64,000 bases of DNA from Lentinus brumalis (lineage: Eukaryota; Basidiomycota; Agaricomycetes; Polyporales; Polyporaceae): contig MARA01000001.1 of NCBI GenBank assembly GCA_001792895.1, positions 1,426,001 through 1,490,000 on the forward strand. The letters are read 5' to 3'. Under the pieces are notes generated by a model. That model was not told where the DNA came from. It saw nothing but the letters and a program-made list of their open reading frames with translations, and did not search any database. A program made the position numbers and the translations under genes. Shown one piece after another: positions 23,401-32,405 of this stretch (positions within the stretch are counted from its first letter, which is position 1; every line of letters begins with the position of its first letter).

Positions 23401-23937
23401 ACGTTAGACACCGTGAACGGTGGCGAGGTGACAGTCGTACCGTATATTCATTGAAGGCCCAAGTAAAGGCCGGGGGCGGGAGCCTGAGGCTGCCGTCGAC
23501 TTGCTCGAGGCTCGTGGTGCTCGGGCGCAGGACCGGAGTGCTCGGCATAGGAACGAAAGCACCCGTGGTGAGAGGGGCCGCGTTCATGGCTGCCGCGACG
23601 ACCGCCGGGGCAGGGGCAGGGGGAGGAGGGGGGCGGTATTGACCGTCGGGTGGGTAGCAGACTGTGCGACAATGTTGGCGGTGAACGCACGAGCAGCCGT
23701 TCTGGCCGCAGCAATGGGAGCCGTGAGGCGCGTGGCTGCGACTTGCGCGTAGCTGCGGGGAGACGCAGGCGACTGGGGAGGGACGTTATCGCGGCCCTGA
23801 GTCTCACGTCCCTGGCTTGAGGGAAGCGGGGTAGCTGGGACGAGCACCACAGGAGGAGGAGAGGCGCGTTGGGAGGGAGGGGAGGTGTCGAGGCGGGCGT
23901 CCATGGGACGGTCGCCGGGGATATTCTGGTCAGACAT
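20446..23937 (-). CDS. LINE ORF1: gag-like protein with zinc knuckle, apparently with two introns
   Basis: Proposed exons 23937-23441, 23385-23275, 23207-20446, giving 1,123 residues after adding one base at two G/C runs (23628-23633 and 22912-22916). The N-terminus (MSDQNIPGD, SYAQVAATRL) and a long Ser/Pro/Arg-rich region precede a core domain and the zinc knuckle CAGCSGVDHPSHLC (C-x2-C-x4-H-x4-C). A basic Arg/Gly tail follows. Such proteins coat LINE RNA. Both introns are phase 0 with standard ends (TACG|GTACGA...CCTTAG, 55 bp; CATG|GTATGA...TATATAG, 67 bp); exon 2 is 37 open codons (SALNTPTIRPVHASLSDV...). Without splicing, stop codons follow each donor immediately or the frame shifts. 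An alternative is that translation starts at the ATG at 23195 within exon 3. Confidence 0.75.
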
Positions 23938-24829
23938 TGTGGGGAGGGCGTGCTGGAGAGCAGAGCGGGAGCAGAGGCGAGAGATGCAGCGGTGAGCTGG
24001 CTGACCCCCAGCGGGGCACAGCGAGTATATATCCCAGACTCCCGTAGTAGACGTACGCGCTGTCAGCGGCCTCTGAAAAGGTAGTCAAGAGCTCACCAGA
24101 GAGGCGCGTGAACGTCCTCGATACGGTACGTACAGCTAGTCGGTAGCTGGCAAAGACTACCCGCTGTCGAGTAAGAGGCAGCATAGTGAATGGGGAGCGT
24201 CAAGAGTGGGAGTGGGAGCTTCGTATACAGCGGCCCAAGATAGCGGGCGTGGCCTCCGTCCGATCTTCCCGATCTGGCCCGCCACGTGGAGCGTAGGCGC
24301 CCACATGTCCCGTATTGGGCGTCGCTAGACGCTGTCGCAGATCAGACTCGAGTTATGCTTTACACTCTTCTGGGCAGCCGCTTCTCGTCTTGCTTCTTGG
24401 TCGCGCGACACATACTTGGCTGCAGCGCTCATGGTCTTGTATGACGGCTCGCTGTGCATGGCGCGTCTCAGCGCAGACTCGATAGGACGGTGAGTACATC
24501 GTATTTTCTACGGAGGGATGGCGGGCAGAAGGGCGGGAGCTAGTGCGAGTGGTGAGAGCGGTCGGGCACCAACGTGCGCGTTCGTCGCGAATGATGGTCC
24601 TCGTGCGAATGCTTAACTGACGTCCATAGTCTAGTTAGGGATGGAGCCGACGGAAAAGGTACGTAGTACTCTATGAGTATCATCTACGGACGATGGAGGA
24701 ACGTGTGGACTAGTCGCGCACATTCGTCTTACATGAGACAGAGCGGACGCAGAGCAGGAAGGGGACAGGGGATCGTGCGTAAGGGTCAGGGGAGTACACT
24801 ATGTGTCCTTGTGTCGCGCTGATAACGTA

Positions 24830-26552
24830 TTAGCGTCGCATTGACGTCTCAGTCAGATCAGTCCAGCCAAGTAAGCAAGAGGGAACCTTTTTCCGACCTC
24901 CAAGATCTCCCGGATGGCGATCGCCGACGTCGTCGTCCATGGCTTCCCAGAGGAAAGCGTCTCCCACGAGCCTTCTCCAAGGAAGTGAGCAGGTCTCCGC
25001 GTCGCAGCGAGGCTCGTCGGCCCGCATTCTAACCACCGCGTCCGTGTTGAGATCTGTCTCGTGCGCCTCGCGTCTGCCCTCGGGCACGTCCTCGGGGCGC
25101 AGCAGAACAGTCGCCTCTGGTGCGTACGGCAGTCTGAGTCTCACCATGCTGACTGGGTTTACAGCGCACTCATTTGCTATCTCGAGAACCACCTTTCTCC
25201 CTTTCCAGCCAACGACTCCCGTGATGCGGCCGACGATATGAGCGTCGTAGGCATCGTACGTGTCTTGGTTCTCGTGCGGTGCGCAGTACCAAGCTGGGGA
25301 TGTAGCGAGGATACTGACGCGATCGCCTATCTTTAGCGGAGCCTGCGGCGGGATGGCCGCAGAGTATGTGTGAAGGGGAGTGGGGAGGGTGCCACGGGGG
25401 GTACTGTGCTTGCCGCCGTAGCCTGCCCAACGCGCGTAGACCTCGATCGGGACATCCTGGTGAGGAATAGTAAGGCTCATGGCCGTATAGTTTGGCGTGG
25501 CGTGCGGACGAGGGGAAAGTCCTGGAGCAGGGGCTGGTACAGAAGCGTGATAGGGCCAGAGTCGTGAGTGGGCCCAGAGGTAAGCGGGGGGTAATGCACG
25601 CAGATGCCGGGGAGACGCTACTTATACTTTTCATACAGCAGTGAAACGCGAGAGCCGGCTAAACGATGGATGACGTCTGAGACTCGCGGTGAGTCGACGG
25701 CAGGGCTGCTTACGAGGTGAGCGTGGCGTGTTGCATCGGGAATTAGATATTGCCAGTAATGGCTAGGCTGGCGGATGATATAGCACGCGACGGAGTCGAG
25801 ACACACAGGGAGCTCCGTGTTTCTGACTCAGCTGATGCAGGGGGTATTTATTGTTCATGTCGTGGATCGCGACGACAAACAAGTCGAGGCGATGGGGTTC
25901 CTTCCCAAGGTGACTACATACAGCGAGCGGAGACCTCCTGCCACTCCTTGCGACCGCCACAGATACATGTTAGGTGAGTTCATGACTATCGCAGCCCCGT
26001 CTACTCCGATGCTGAAGCACACCGCGTCGTGCCCTCCTCCACTGCCATGCTTGAGCTAGAGCTGCTCAGCTCTTCATCGTCGTCATCAGACCTCCAGGAG
26101 GTGTGGGGCGTCGGAGGAAGGGAGAGAGAGTGTAGAGAGTCCTGCGCGGGCGAGCGAGTGGAGTTAGGATGTGAGGGTGCGTGGCGTTTCGTTATGACCT
26201 TCAGCGATTTTGACATCCAATCGCCAATGGTCCTCAGCGAGAAGCCTAGGTCGGCCCAGTTCCTTTCGACGACAAGGAAGTGGCGGTCGCCGACCAGTTC
26301 GTCATCTCCCATGTCCACACGTGCGAGCACGAACTCCACCTCGCGCTTTCCGACAACGCGGGGTTGCGCAACCTCGACCCAACCCAGGTGAGTGAAAGTG
26401 CGGTTGTCGAGGGCGTAGAGCCGAAGTCTCGCACCCAAGCTGATGCGTTCCTCCGGCTCTTTAGTCAACAGGAAGGTGTCGGGGTAGTAGTCGACGCCTG
26501 CTGCGACCTTTTTAACGACCGCAGGGGTGAAACGGCTGAGACGGGTGTTCAT
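24830..26552 (-). CDS. Uncharacterised spliced coding region in the 5' part of the LINE insertion
   Basis: Two long open segments are visible. The first starts at ATG 26552 and is open to 26001 (MNTRLSRFTPAVVKKVAAGV...; ends in an acidic/serine stretch SDDDDEELSSSSSS). The second is open from 25621 to the stop at 24830 and includes YLWAHSRLWPYHASVP, KIGDRVSILATSPAWY, VVGWKGRKVVLEIANEC and PYAPEATVLLRPEDVP. An acceptor-like TAG at 25618-25620 suggests they are exons of one gene, but I could not fix the donor. The second segment resembles a small beta-barrel fold (alternating hydrophobics with KIGDRV), which is only an impression. No family is recognised. It could be a third ORF of the element, a captured host gene, or an older resident. 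Confidence 0.45.
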
Positions 26553-27651
26553 CGTGGAGAGTGATGAGTGTTGACGAGGGAGAGCGCGTTGCGGTGGAGC
26601 TGAGCGGACTGCAACAGCAGCAGATAAGCAGGATACAATTCGGGCCCGTGCATTCAGGAAAGATTATGTCTGCAGAGAGGTCACAGGGAGGGGAAAGCAA
26701 ACGAATAGAAATCATGGAAAGTTTCTCAGACGTAACTGATAGACCGAACGTGCGAGCAGTTGCTTAGGGCTGGTAGTGGGGACAGAAACGTGCGAGAGTA
26801 GTCGCAAGTACAGGAAGGGGAAGTAGAGTATTTGGACGTGAGGAAGCTCGCCGTGGGCTCTGGGGTTGCAGGAGCAGGCAGGCGGGCGTATATCGGGCAT
26901 GAGAGATGCCCAAAAGATCCTTCCCAATCACCTTCGAGGGTTGAGAAATTATCTTGAAGGAACCCCACCTGACGTACGGCGCCCTTGTATCCTGCCAAAA
27001 TGTCGCATTGGCTGAGACGGATGCACGCCTACATGTTTGGATCGTGTCGTAAGATACGGCAGGGCGTGAGGGTACGACATGAGCGTGCACGACGTATATT
27101 GGGTGTCTACAGGTCTTCGTTCTGTGGGCCTATGCGGCACTGATGACCTCGATCAGCGTAGCATCAAAGTGGCCATGGCGAGCCTCGAACTGACGCGGTC
27201 GGCGAGACGGGCCGCACACGTGCAGGAAGCGGTTCGAGGCAGTATAGAGCCGCAACGGTTGGTTTGCACTGTTGGGCGCCCGGCAGCTTAGTCAGGTTCG
27301 TTTTTGACGTGCCGCAGAAGGGCAGGTGAAGCCTGTGTCTTGTTCAGGAGGCAAAGGTAGGAGGTAGGCCCGCGAAGCGGCATGTCGTGTGCATTCGTAG
27401 ACACAGGCTCTTCAAGAGTGCAGAGGAGAGCGGGCATGGATGACCGCGGCCAGAAGGCCTTAGTGCAGAGCACTATCGCACATGATGATGTGTCGAAGAC
27501 TTCTTCATTCTCGGCGTACGCCTAAGGCGTAGAGAGTACCCTACAGGATCGGGCACACTAAGGACCATTGTAAGGACCACGGTATGGCTGCTCCTAGGAG
27601 CCAGGGACCGTGGAAAACGCGCCGTGGTGGCGGTTGCAGGAAGAGGGAGCG
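26553..27651. other. 5' end of the LINE insertion, no ORF recognised
   Basis: Probably the promoter and 5' UTR of the element. Only short open frames are present and none is convincing. Confidence 0.4.
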
Positions 27652-27666
27652 CCCTCACAAAGACTT
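27652..27666. repeat. Target-site duplication, 5' side of the LINE
   Basis: CCCTCACAAAGACTT, the second copy of the 14471-14485 sequence. It lies 103 bp before the VMA9 start codon. Confidence 0.8.
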
Positions 27667-27769
27667 CTAGACTAGCGAGAGGAGCAAGTTGAAGTTGTCC
27701 AGTGTCCACGAAGCGCCCATTGCGGCGGTTGCAGCACAGCGCGGCCCGCATTCGTCTCGACCATCCACC

Positions 27770-28099
27770 ATGTCGTCCTCCCTCCCCACACTCTTTATTC
27801 TCGCCATTGCCATCGCCCTCGGAGTCATAGGATGGTTTACGACGCGCAAGGGCCCTAATCAGACGTGAGCAGAGTTCTCGTCTCGTTTGGACACAGGTTG
27901 ACCGGCGCCGTAGACTCATCCGGACGAGCATCCTGCTCACGCTCGCATGCTGCTACCTCATGTGGTCCGTGACGTACCTCGCGCAGGTGCATCCGCTCGA
28001 GAGTGAGTTACTCATTACCCATCGCACCGAGTGCTGCAGAACCGGAACGCTGACTCGGCGCATGCAGGCCCAAGGCGCGCCTTCGTGGCCGAGCAGTGA
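27770..28099 (+). CDS. VMA9: V-type proton ATPase subunit e
   Basis: Three exons, 27770-27864, 27914-28002, 28068-28099, giving 71 residues. The protein has two membrane helices (LFILAIAIALGVIGWF and ILLTLACCYLMWSVTYLA) separated by KGPNQT, and ends HPLESPRRAFVAEQ. Size, helix layout and the KG-NQ and QLHPL-like motifs match subunit e of the membrane Vo sector, needed for assembly of the vacuolar proton pump. Intron 1 is 49 bp; the acceptor CCGTAG at 27913 gives the right frame. The LINE insertion ends only 103 bp upstream, so its promoter is truncated or now lies beside the LINE's 5' end. Confidence 0.88.
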
Positions 28100-28475
28100 T
28101 TATGAAGAGTGAGGATGAGGAGGCGGCGGAGGGACACGAGGATGATGTTATCGCTTGCTCTTCGGTGTGTTCATGCCCTCTTGCTCCGTGTGTCCTGCCC
28201 CCTAATCTGCCTCGTCTTCAAGGACACTTATTGTAGTTTATCCCTTACATCGAGCCTCCTATGCGCTCATGTCTATCCAATACCCCTTGCATATATGCAC
28301 GTGTGGCTCCGTCGAAACCCCAACACCGCTGCAGGGTACACAGAGTGCTATGGTGCGTCTAGAGTTCGGCCCACAGCATGTATGACAACAGCACCGTCCG
28401 TAACCCAGGCCAACATGCGTCGCTATCCTCTGGTACTGTATGCCGCGCAAGAATCTACCCTTAGCTGCTCACGTC
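28100..28475. other. Intergenic between convergent VMA9 and HEN1
   Basis: Short region holding the 3' ends of two converging genes; no further gene seen. Confidence 0.5.
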
Positions 28476-30215
28476 TCAGGTCCATTCTCCCTCAAGAGCT
28501 CCCCAACCTCCGGAGCCAGTCTCGCCAAAGTCCGCGACCTTTCCCCACCCACCCGAGTCCGGAGCACCCCAGCCCACGTCCTGTCTCGCAGCCCCGTCCG
28601 ATGTATCACATATGCCATCTTCAGTCTTCTCATCCACCGTGACTCCTGCATCTTTGGCAAGCGCGCCTCCGTCATGCTCCGTCCACACAGCATAGTCACC
28701 GTCATCGTCGTCAAACAGGTCACCCGGGTCCCCCACCTCGTCGGTGTCCGGCGGCGAGGCCCACGCGTCCACAAGCGGCTCGGGCGGGATGAGATGATGC
28801 AGGGCTGGCTCGAGGTGAACAGCCCACTCTGGGATGGTGCTGGAACCGAGACGAGTCTTCCGCAGCGCAAGACCATCGTGCGTCTCTATCGCACGGACGA
28901 GCCAGTCCACCAATCCTCCGCAGGCACGCTCGATCTCCTGCTCGAACCACATCTCGGTCAGCGAGATCGCCGTCTCGCGGAACCGCACCATCTTTGCCAC
29001 GACAAGCTCGCCGACAACGTCCAGCGGCTGGGGTCGGCCGGCGGCTTCGTGGGCCGGGTGTTGGTGCGTAGCGAGCAGCTGGTGCCGGTGAGCTCCCGCG
29101 TCCTCATCCGTCTCAGCCCGTCGCAAACCCTCCACCTCCGCCCACCTCCCCGCGCGCCGCGCCTCCCACCCCGCCCCGTCCCGCCTCCTGAACGCCGCGA
29201 CCTGGCTCGCCCACCCCAGCGCCTCGTCCCGCCCCCACTCGTCCTTCTCCTGCGCCCGCCCGACCCCGCCGAGCTCCGCCACCTCGTACCCCCACGCCCC
29301 CGCGGCCGCGGCGCACCACGCGCGGAACTCGTCGACCGTCCACTCGAACTTGTGGTCGTGGTGCCGGAAGATGCGCGCGGTGCGCCCGGTGGGGTCGCGC
29401 CAGCCGCTGCGTGCCGAGGGCGGGGCGTCGGGCGCGGTGAAGCGCGCGTTGAACGTGTAGGAGGGCGTGGTGACGAGCAGGAGGCGGGGCTGGTATGCGC
29501 CCAGGAGGACGGGCGCGAAGCGGTCGAGGATCCGGTCGGGGAGGTGTTCGATTCTGTGAGTCCGATGTACATTCATTGTCAGGCCAACGCGGGTAGAAGG
29601 AGGCATACGTACACCTCTGTCGCGACGATGCAGTCGACACCCACGAACGCGGGGTTGACGTGCTCGAGGCCGCCTTCCCAGACGTCCACCTCGAGCTCCT
29701 CCCAGCGCGCGGGCGCTCGGTGCCACAGCGATTTCGTCTCCTCGTTGTTCTCTTCTGCGGGTGGCGGTTTGGTCATGCGCACGGTGCAGTCAAGGTCCGC
29801 CTTGCATATATCGAGCCCGGAGATCTTCGTGGGGTGCAGGATGTCGCGGTGTAGCTCCGCGAGCACGGCGGTGTACGCGTCGTCGCCGGACGCGCTGTCT
29901 GTGGCGGGGGACACGGGGAGGACATGGACGTCTTGCGGGGGTGGCGCGAGCCACGGCGCGGGGTTGCAGAGACACGACAAGAGCTCGCCTTCGCCACAGC
30001 CGACGTCGAGCACCTGAGCGTATTGCAAACGCGTCAGTACGTCGTCGCGAGGATGATCGGTGGTTAGCTGGAGGTGGTGGCACCCAGTATGTACTGCTGC
30101 GTACCTCTTTGACACCCTCGCGTCGCATGATATCGAGCACCCAACCCCTCCGTTGCAAGTACAGCGCTGGGTGGAATGTCACTGGAAGCTCTTTGGGCTC
30201 ACTGTTGTCGGTCAT
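28476..30215 (-). CDS. HEN1: Small-RNA 2'-O-methyltransferase (HEN1 family)
   Basis: Three exons: 30215-30105, 30013-29613, 29553-28476 (529 residues). HEN1 methylates the 2'-OH at the 3' end of small RNAs and protects them from decay. Visible marks: S-adenosylmethionine site VLDVGCGEGELL near residue 38; the metal-binding signature ATEVIEHLP, split by intron 2; TTPSYTFNARF; and FRHHDHKFEWTVDEF with the paired histidines that with the glutamates bind the metal. The second half is a poorly conserved, Gly/Trp/Asp-rich tail (DDDDGDYAVW, GGWGALEGEW). No dsRNA-binding or La domain is visible, so it is the short fungal/animal type. A further intron around 29100 is possible. It implies that 3'-methylated small RNAs exist in this fungus. 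Confidence 0.86.
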
Positions 30216-30562
30216 CGTAGAGTTGAGTAGGAAAGCGGTTTCAGTGGGCGAAGGCAGATGTCTTTTGTATCAAGTATGCGCATGGGCCGGCCCGCAACCA
30301 TAAAGCTGCATCGGGATTCTCAAAAGACTTTTTGAGCCTCTGGCCATTGCGGATCAGACGCCCTGAAGAAGTTCGTTTGTGGTCCTGCCGCAGCAAACAC
30401 AGTGTGTCAAGAAAGCATGGAAAGCGCATGCAGCAGCAGAGTATCGTGGATTCATGAGAGCTAACGACACAATATGGATACAGAGACGGTATCGTAGAGT
30501 AGCAGCTTTTGGGAGGGTCATGAAGCGATACATCATCAACGGCACACTCAAGGATGGCGCGC

Positions 30563-31773
30563 TTAGTCGAAGAGCCCGAAGCCCTGGGAGTTACGAGTGA
30601 GCGGCGTGACTGTGTGGGGAGAGAACAGATGCGTACCATGTCGTCGTCGGACTCCTCCTTCTCCTCCTCCTTGGCGGGGGCAGCCTCCTCCACGGGAGCA
30701 GCCTCCGCAGCCGGGGCAGCGGCAACAACGAACGCGTCGGGGTTGGCGAGGTACTCCTTGGCCTGAGAGAGGTTGTGATCAGCAATGAGTTTGCGCGATA
30801 GAAGGAGCATAGCGCCTCAGGCAATAAGCGGATTATGAGAACAGCATATGTCCGGAGGACACTCAGCATTTTCAGTGTTGTGAAAAATCATAGGCAAAGT
30901 GAAACCTCGAATCGCGAACGCACCTTCTCGGCACCCTCGAACGTGTACTCCGTTGCAAGGGCAATGGCGATGAGGTTCTTGTACGAGTTGACCAGGGAGT
31001 GCAGGACGGAGACGATCGTGGGGTAGTTGATGGCGAGGGAGATGGCAGCGATGGTCGTGATGCCGGAGAAGAAACGGTCCAAGAGCTCCTTGTCCGAGAT
31101 GTCGAGAACCTCGGGCGAGAAGATGTTGCCCTGGTCGAAGATCTGGACGACGGACATACCGTAGGTGAACGGCGAGATGTTCAACATGTTGAGCAGGGTC
31201 GCCTCGGACGGGCCGACACGGGTACCAGCAGTGACGACCTGGACATCGGACACGATTTCAATGGTACCACGAGCGATCTTGGTCGGGATACCGAGGGCTT
31301 GGAAGAACGAGGTCTTGCCGGGCTCCATACCGGTGTTACCAGCGGGGATGATAACATCCTTGGGGGCGAGAGCACCAGCACGGGCCGGGGCAGCGACCTT
31401 GTTGGCGGTGATGATGTCACGGATCTCCTTCAGGTCGCCGGAGGTGAAGACGAAACCGATGTTGCCCTTGACGTGGGGGAGGAGACGCTCGAACTGGGGA
31501 ACTCGGCGAGGATGGAACGGAGAGCACGGCGGACCATGGTGTTCTTGCCCATGACAACAACACCCTTGCCGCGGAGGGCGACACGGATCTGATGCATCTG
31601 GTTGGAACCGACGTTGTCGACATTGACGATGAAGATGGAGGCTGAAGGGGGAGTGAAGTCCACGGTTACATGTTGCGCAATGTGCATATCACTGCCGCCG
31701 ACTTACGGTACTTGGCGACAAGCTCCTTCAGCTTCTGGAAGTAGAGCTCCTTCTGCGCGCGAGTGGCACCCAT
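30563..31773 (-). CDS. RPP0: 60S acidic ribosomal protein P0
   Basis: Four exons: 31773-31707, 31641-30924, 30762-30637, 30583-30563 (310 residues after frame correction). P0 is the core of the ribosomal stalk that recruits elongation factors. The N-terminal L10 domain shows [15 protein letters not shown] and [14 protein letters not shown]; the P1/P2-binding part and an Ala/Glu-rich hinge follow ([17 protein letters not shown]). The conserved tail SDDDM-GFGLFD is split by the last intron. Exon 2 as written shifts frame at AEFPSSS; one more base in the four-base run 31496-31499 restores [20 protein letters not shown]0 is essential in fungi, so the gap is almost certainly a sequence error. Confidence 0.96.
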
Positions 31774-32405
31774 TGTGATGTAGTCCTGGGGTCGGTACCA
31801 GCGGGTCAGCAGTTGGTTTGCGCCACTTTCCACTCGAGACTCACTTGGAGTTTTGAGTAATTAGATGAGGTGAATGATCAGTGCCTCCCTATTGACCTCT
31901 AGAGCCGCACGGTCAGATGCCTGCAACGTGATGTCTGACATTGCACGCTCACCGGGTGTGCCAATGGATTTTTCAAGGCAACTGGTCGTGAGTATAACAG
32001 CGATGAGTACGCAGCACGCGTGTATTACGGACTGTCGGTGCGCGTAGCGAGGTGGCGTACAGTTGAGAAGATAAGGTTTACGAGATGCGGCTAACTCCGA
32101 CCTGCGAGGGCGACTGAGGCCGAGCCTGGTCGACGCCGAATCGCGTCGGGCGTCTCGCGTGAGAGTCGCCGTCAGTCTGCAGCGGCCACGACACAGACGT
32201 CGGTGGGCTCGCGTCCCCAGCTCGCTCGCATACTCCCAGTTCTTTCATACCGACGGCTGGCAACAGACCTGGGTGTCGGACGCACACCCCTTCCTCCTAG
32301 CACGCCTCTGGGACCCATCTCACATGCAATGGAATGTTGCGATGGGTACGGCAATGTGTCCGAGTTGCGGGCTACCGCCATAGAGTGCTGCTCGAGTGAG
32401 TTCGA
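31774..32405. other. Intergenic between divergent RPP0 and the PPR-like gene
   Basis: About 630 bp shared upstream region of two genes transcribed away from each other. No gene or clear TATA box is recognised. Confidence 0.5.

Larger units (their letters stand above)
14486..27651 (-). mobile_element. Non-LTR retrotransposon (Tad/I-type LINE) insertion, about 13.2 kb
   Basis: The element is bounded by a 15-bp direct repeat (14471-14485 and 27652-27666). It is read leftward. Its 3' end is the A-rich tail (T-rich on plus, about 14486-14502). Inside are ORF2 (20044-14738: endonuclease, reverse transcriptase, RNase H), ORF1 (23937-20446: zinc-knuckle gag-like) and, further 5', a separate spliced coding region (26552-24830). 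No long terminal repeats are visible. The domain order (apurinic-like endonuclease, RT, RNase H, CCHC-like finger) fits the Tad/I group of fungal LINEs. All visible frameshifts are single missing bases in G/C runs, so it may be an intact, young copy; the perfect duplication also suggests recent insertion. The length is large for this group, so the 5' 3.5 kb may be captured or an older nested sequence. Confidence 0.8.

Noticed and set aside
24000..24300. LINE 5' end near 24.2 kb
   Set aside because: No second copy of the 3' flank was found there, while a perfect 15-bp copy sits at 27652. Kept only as an alternative.
14486..27651. LTR retrotransposon
   Set aside because: No long terminal repeats, integrase or protease; domain order and A-rich tail are those of a LINE.
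28440..30017. 525-codon open frame on + opposite HEN1
   Set aside because: It is the antisense shadow of GC-rich HEN1 exons, with Arg/Pro-rich composition and no domain.
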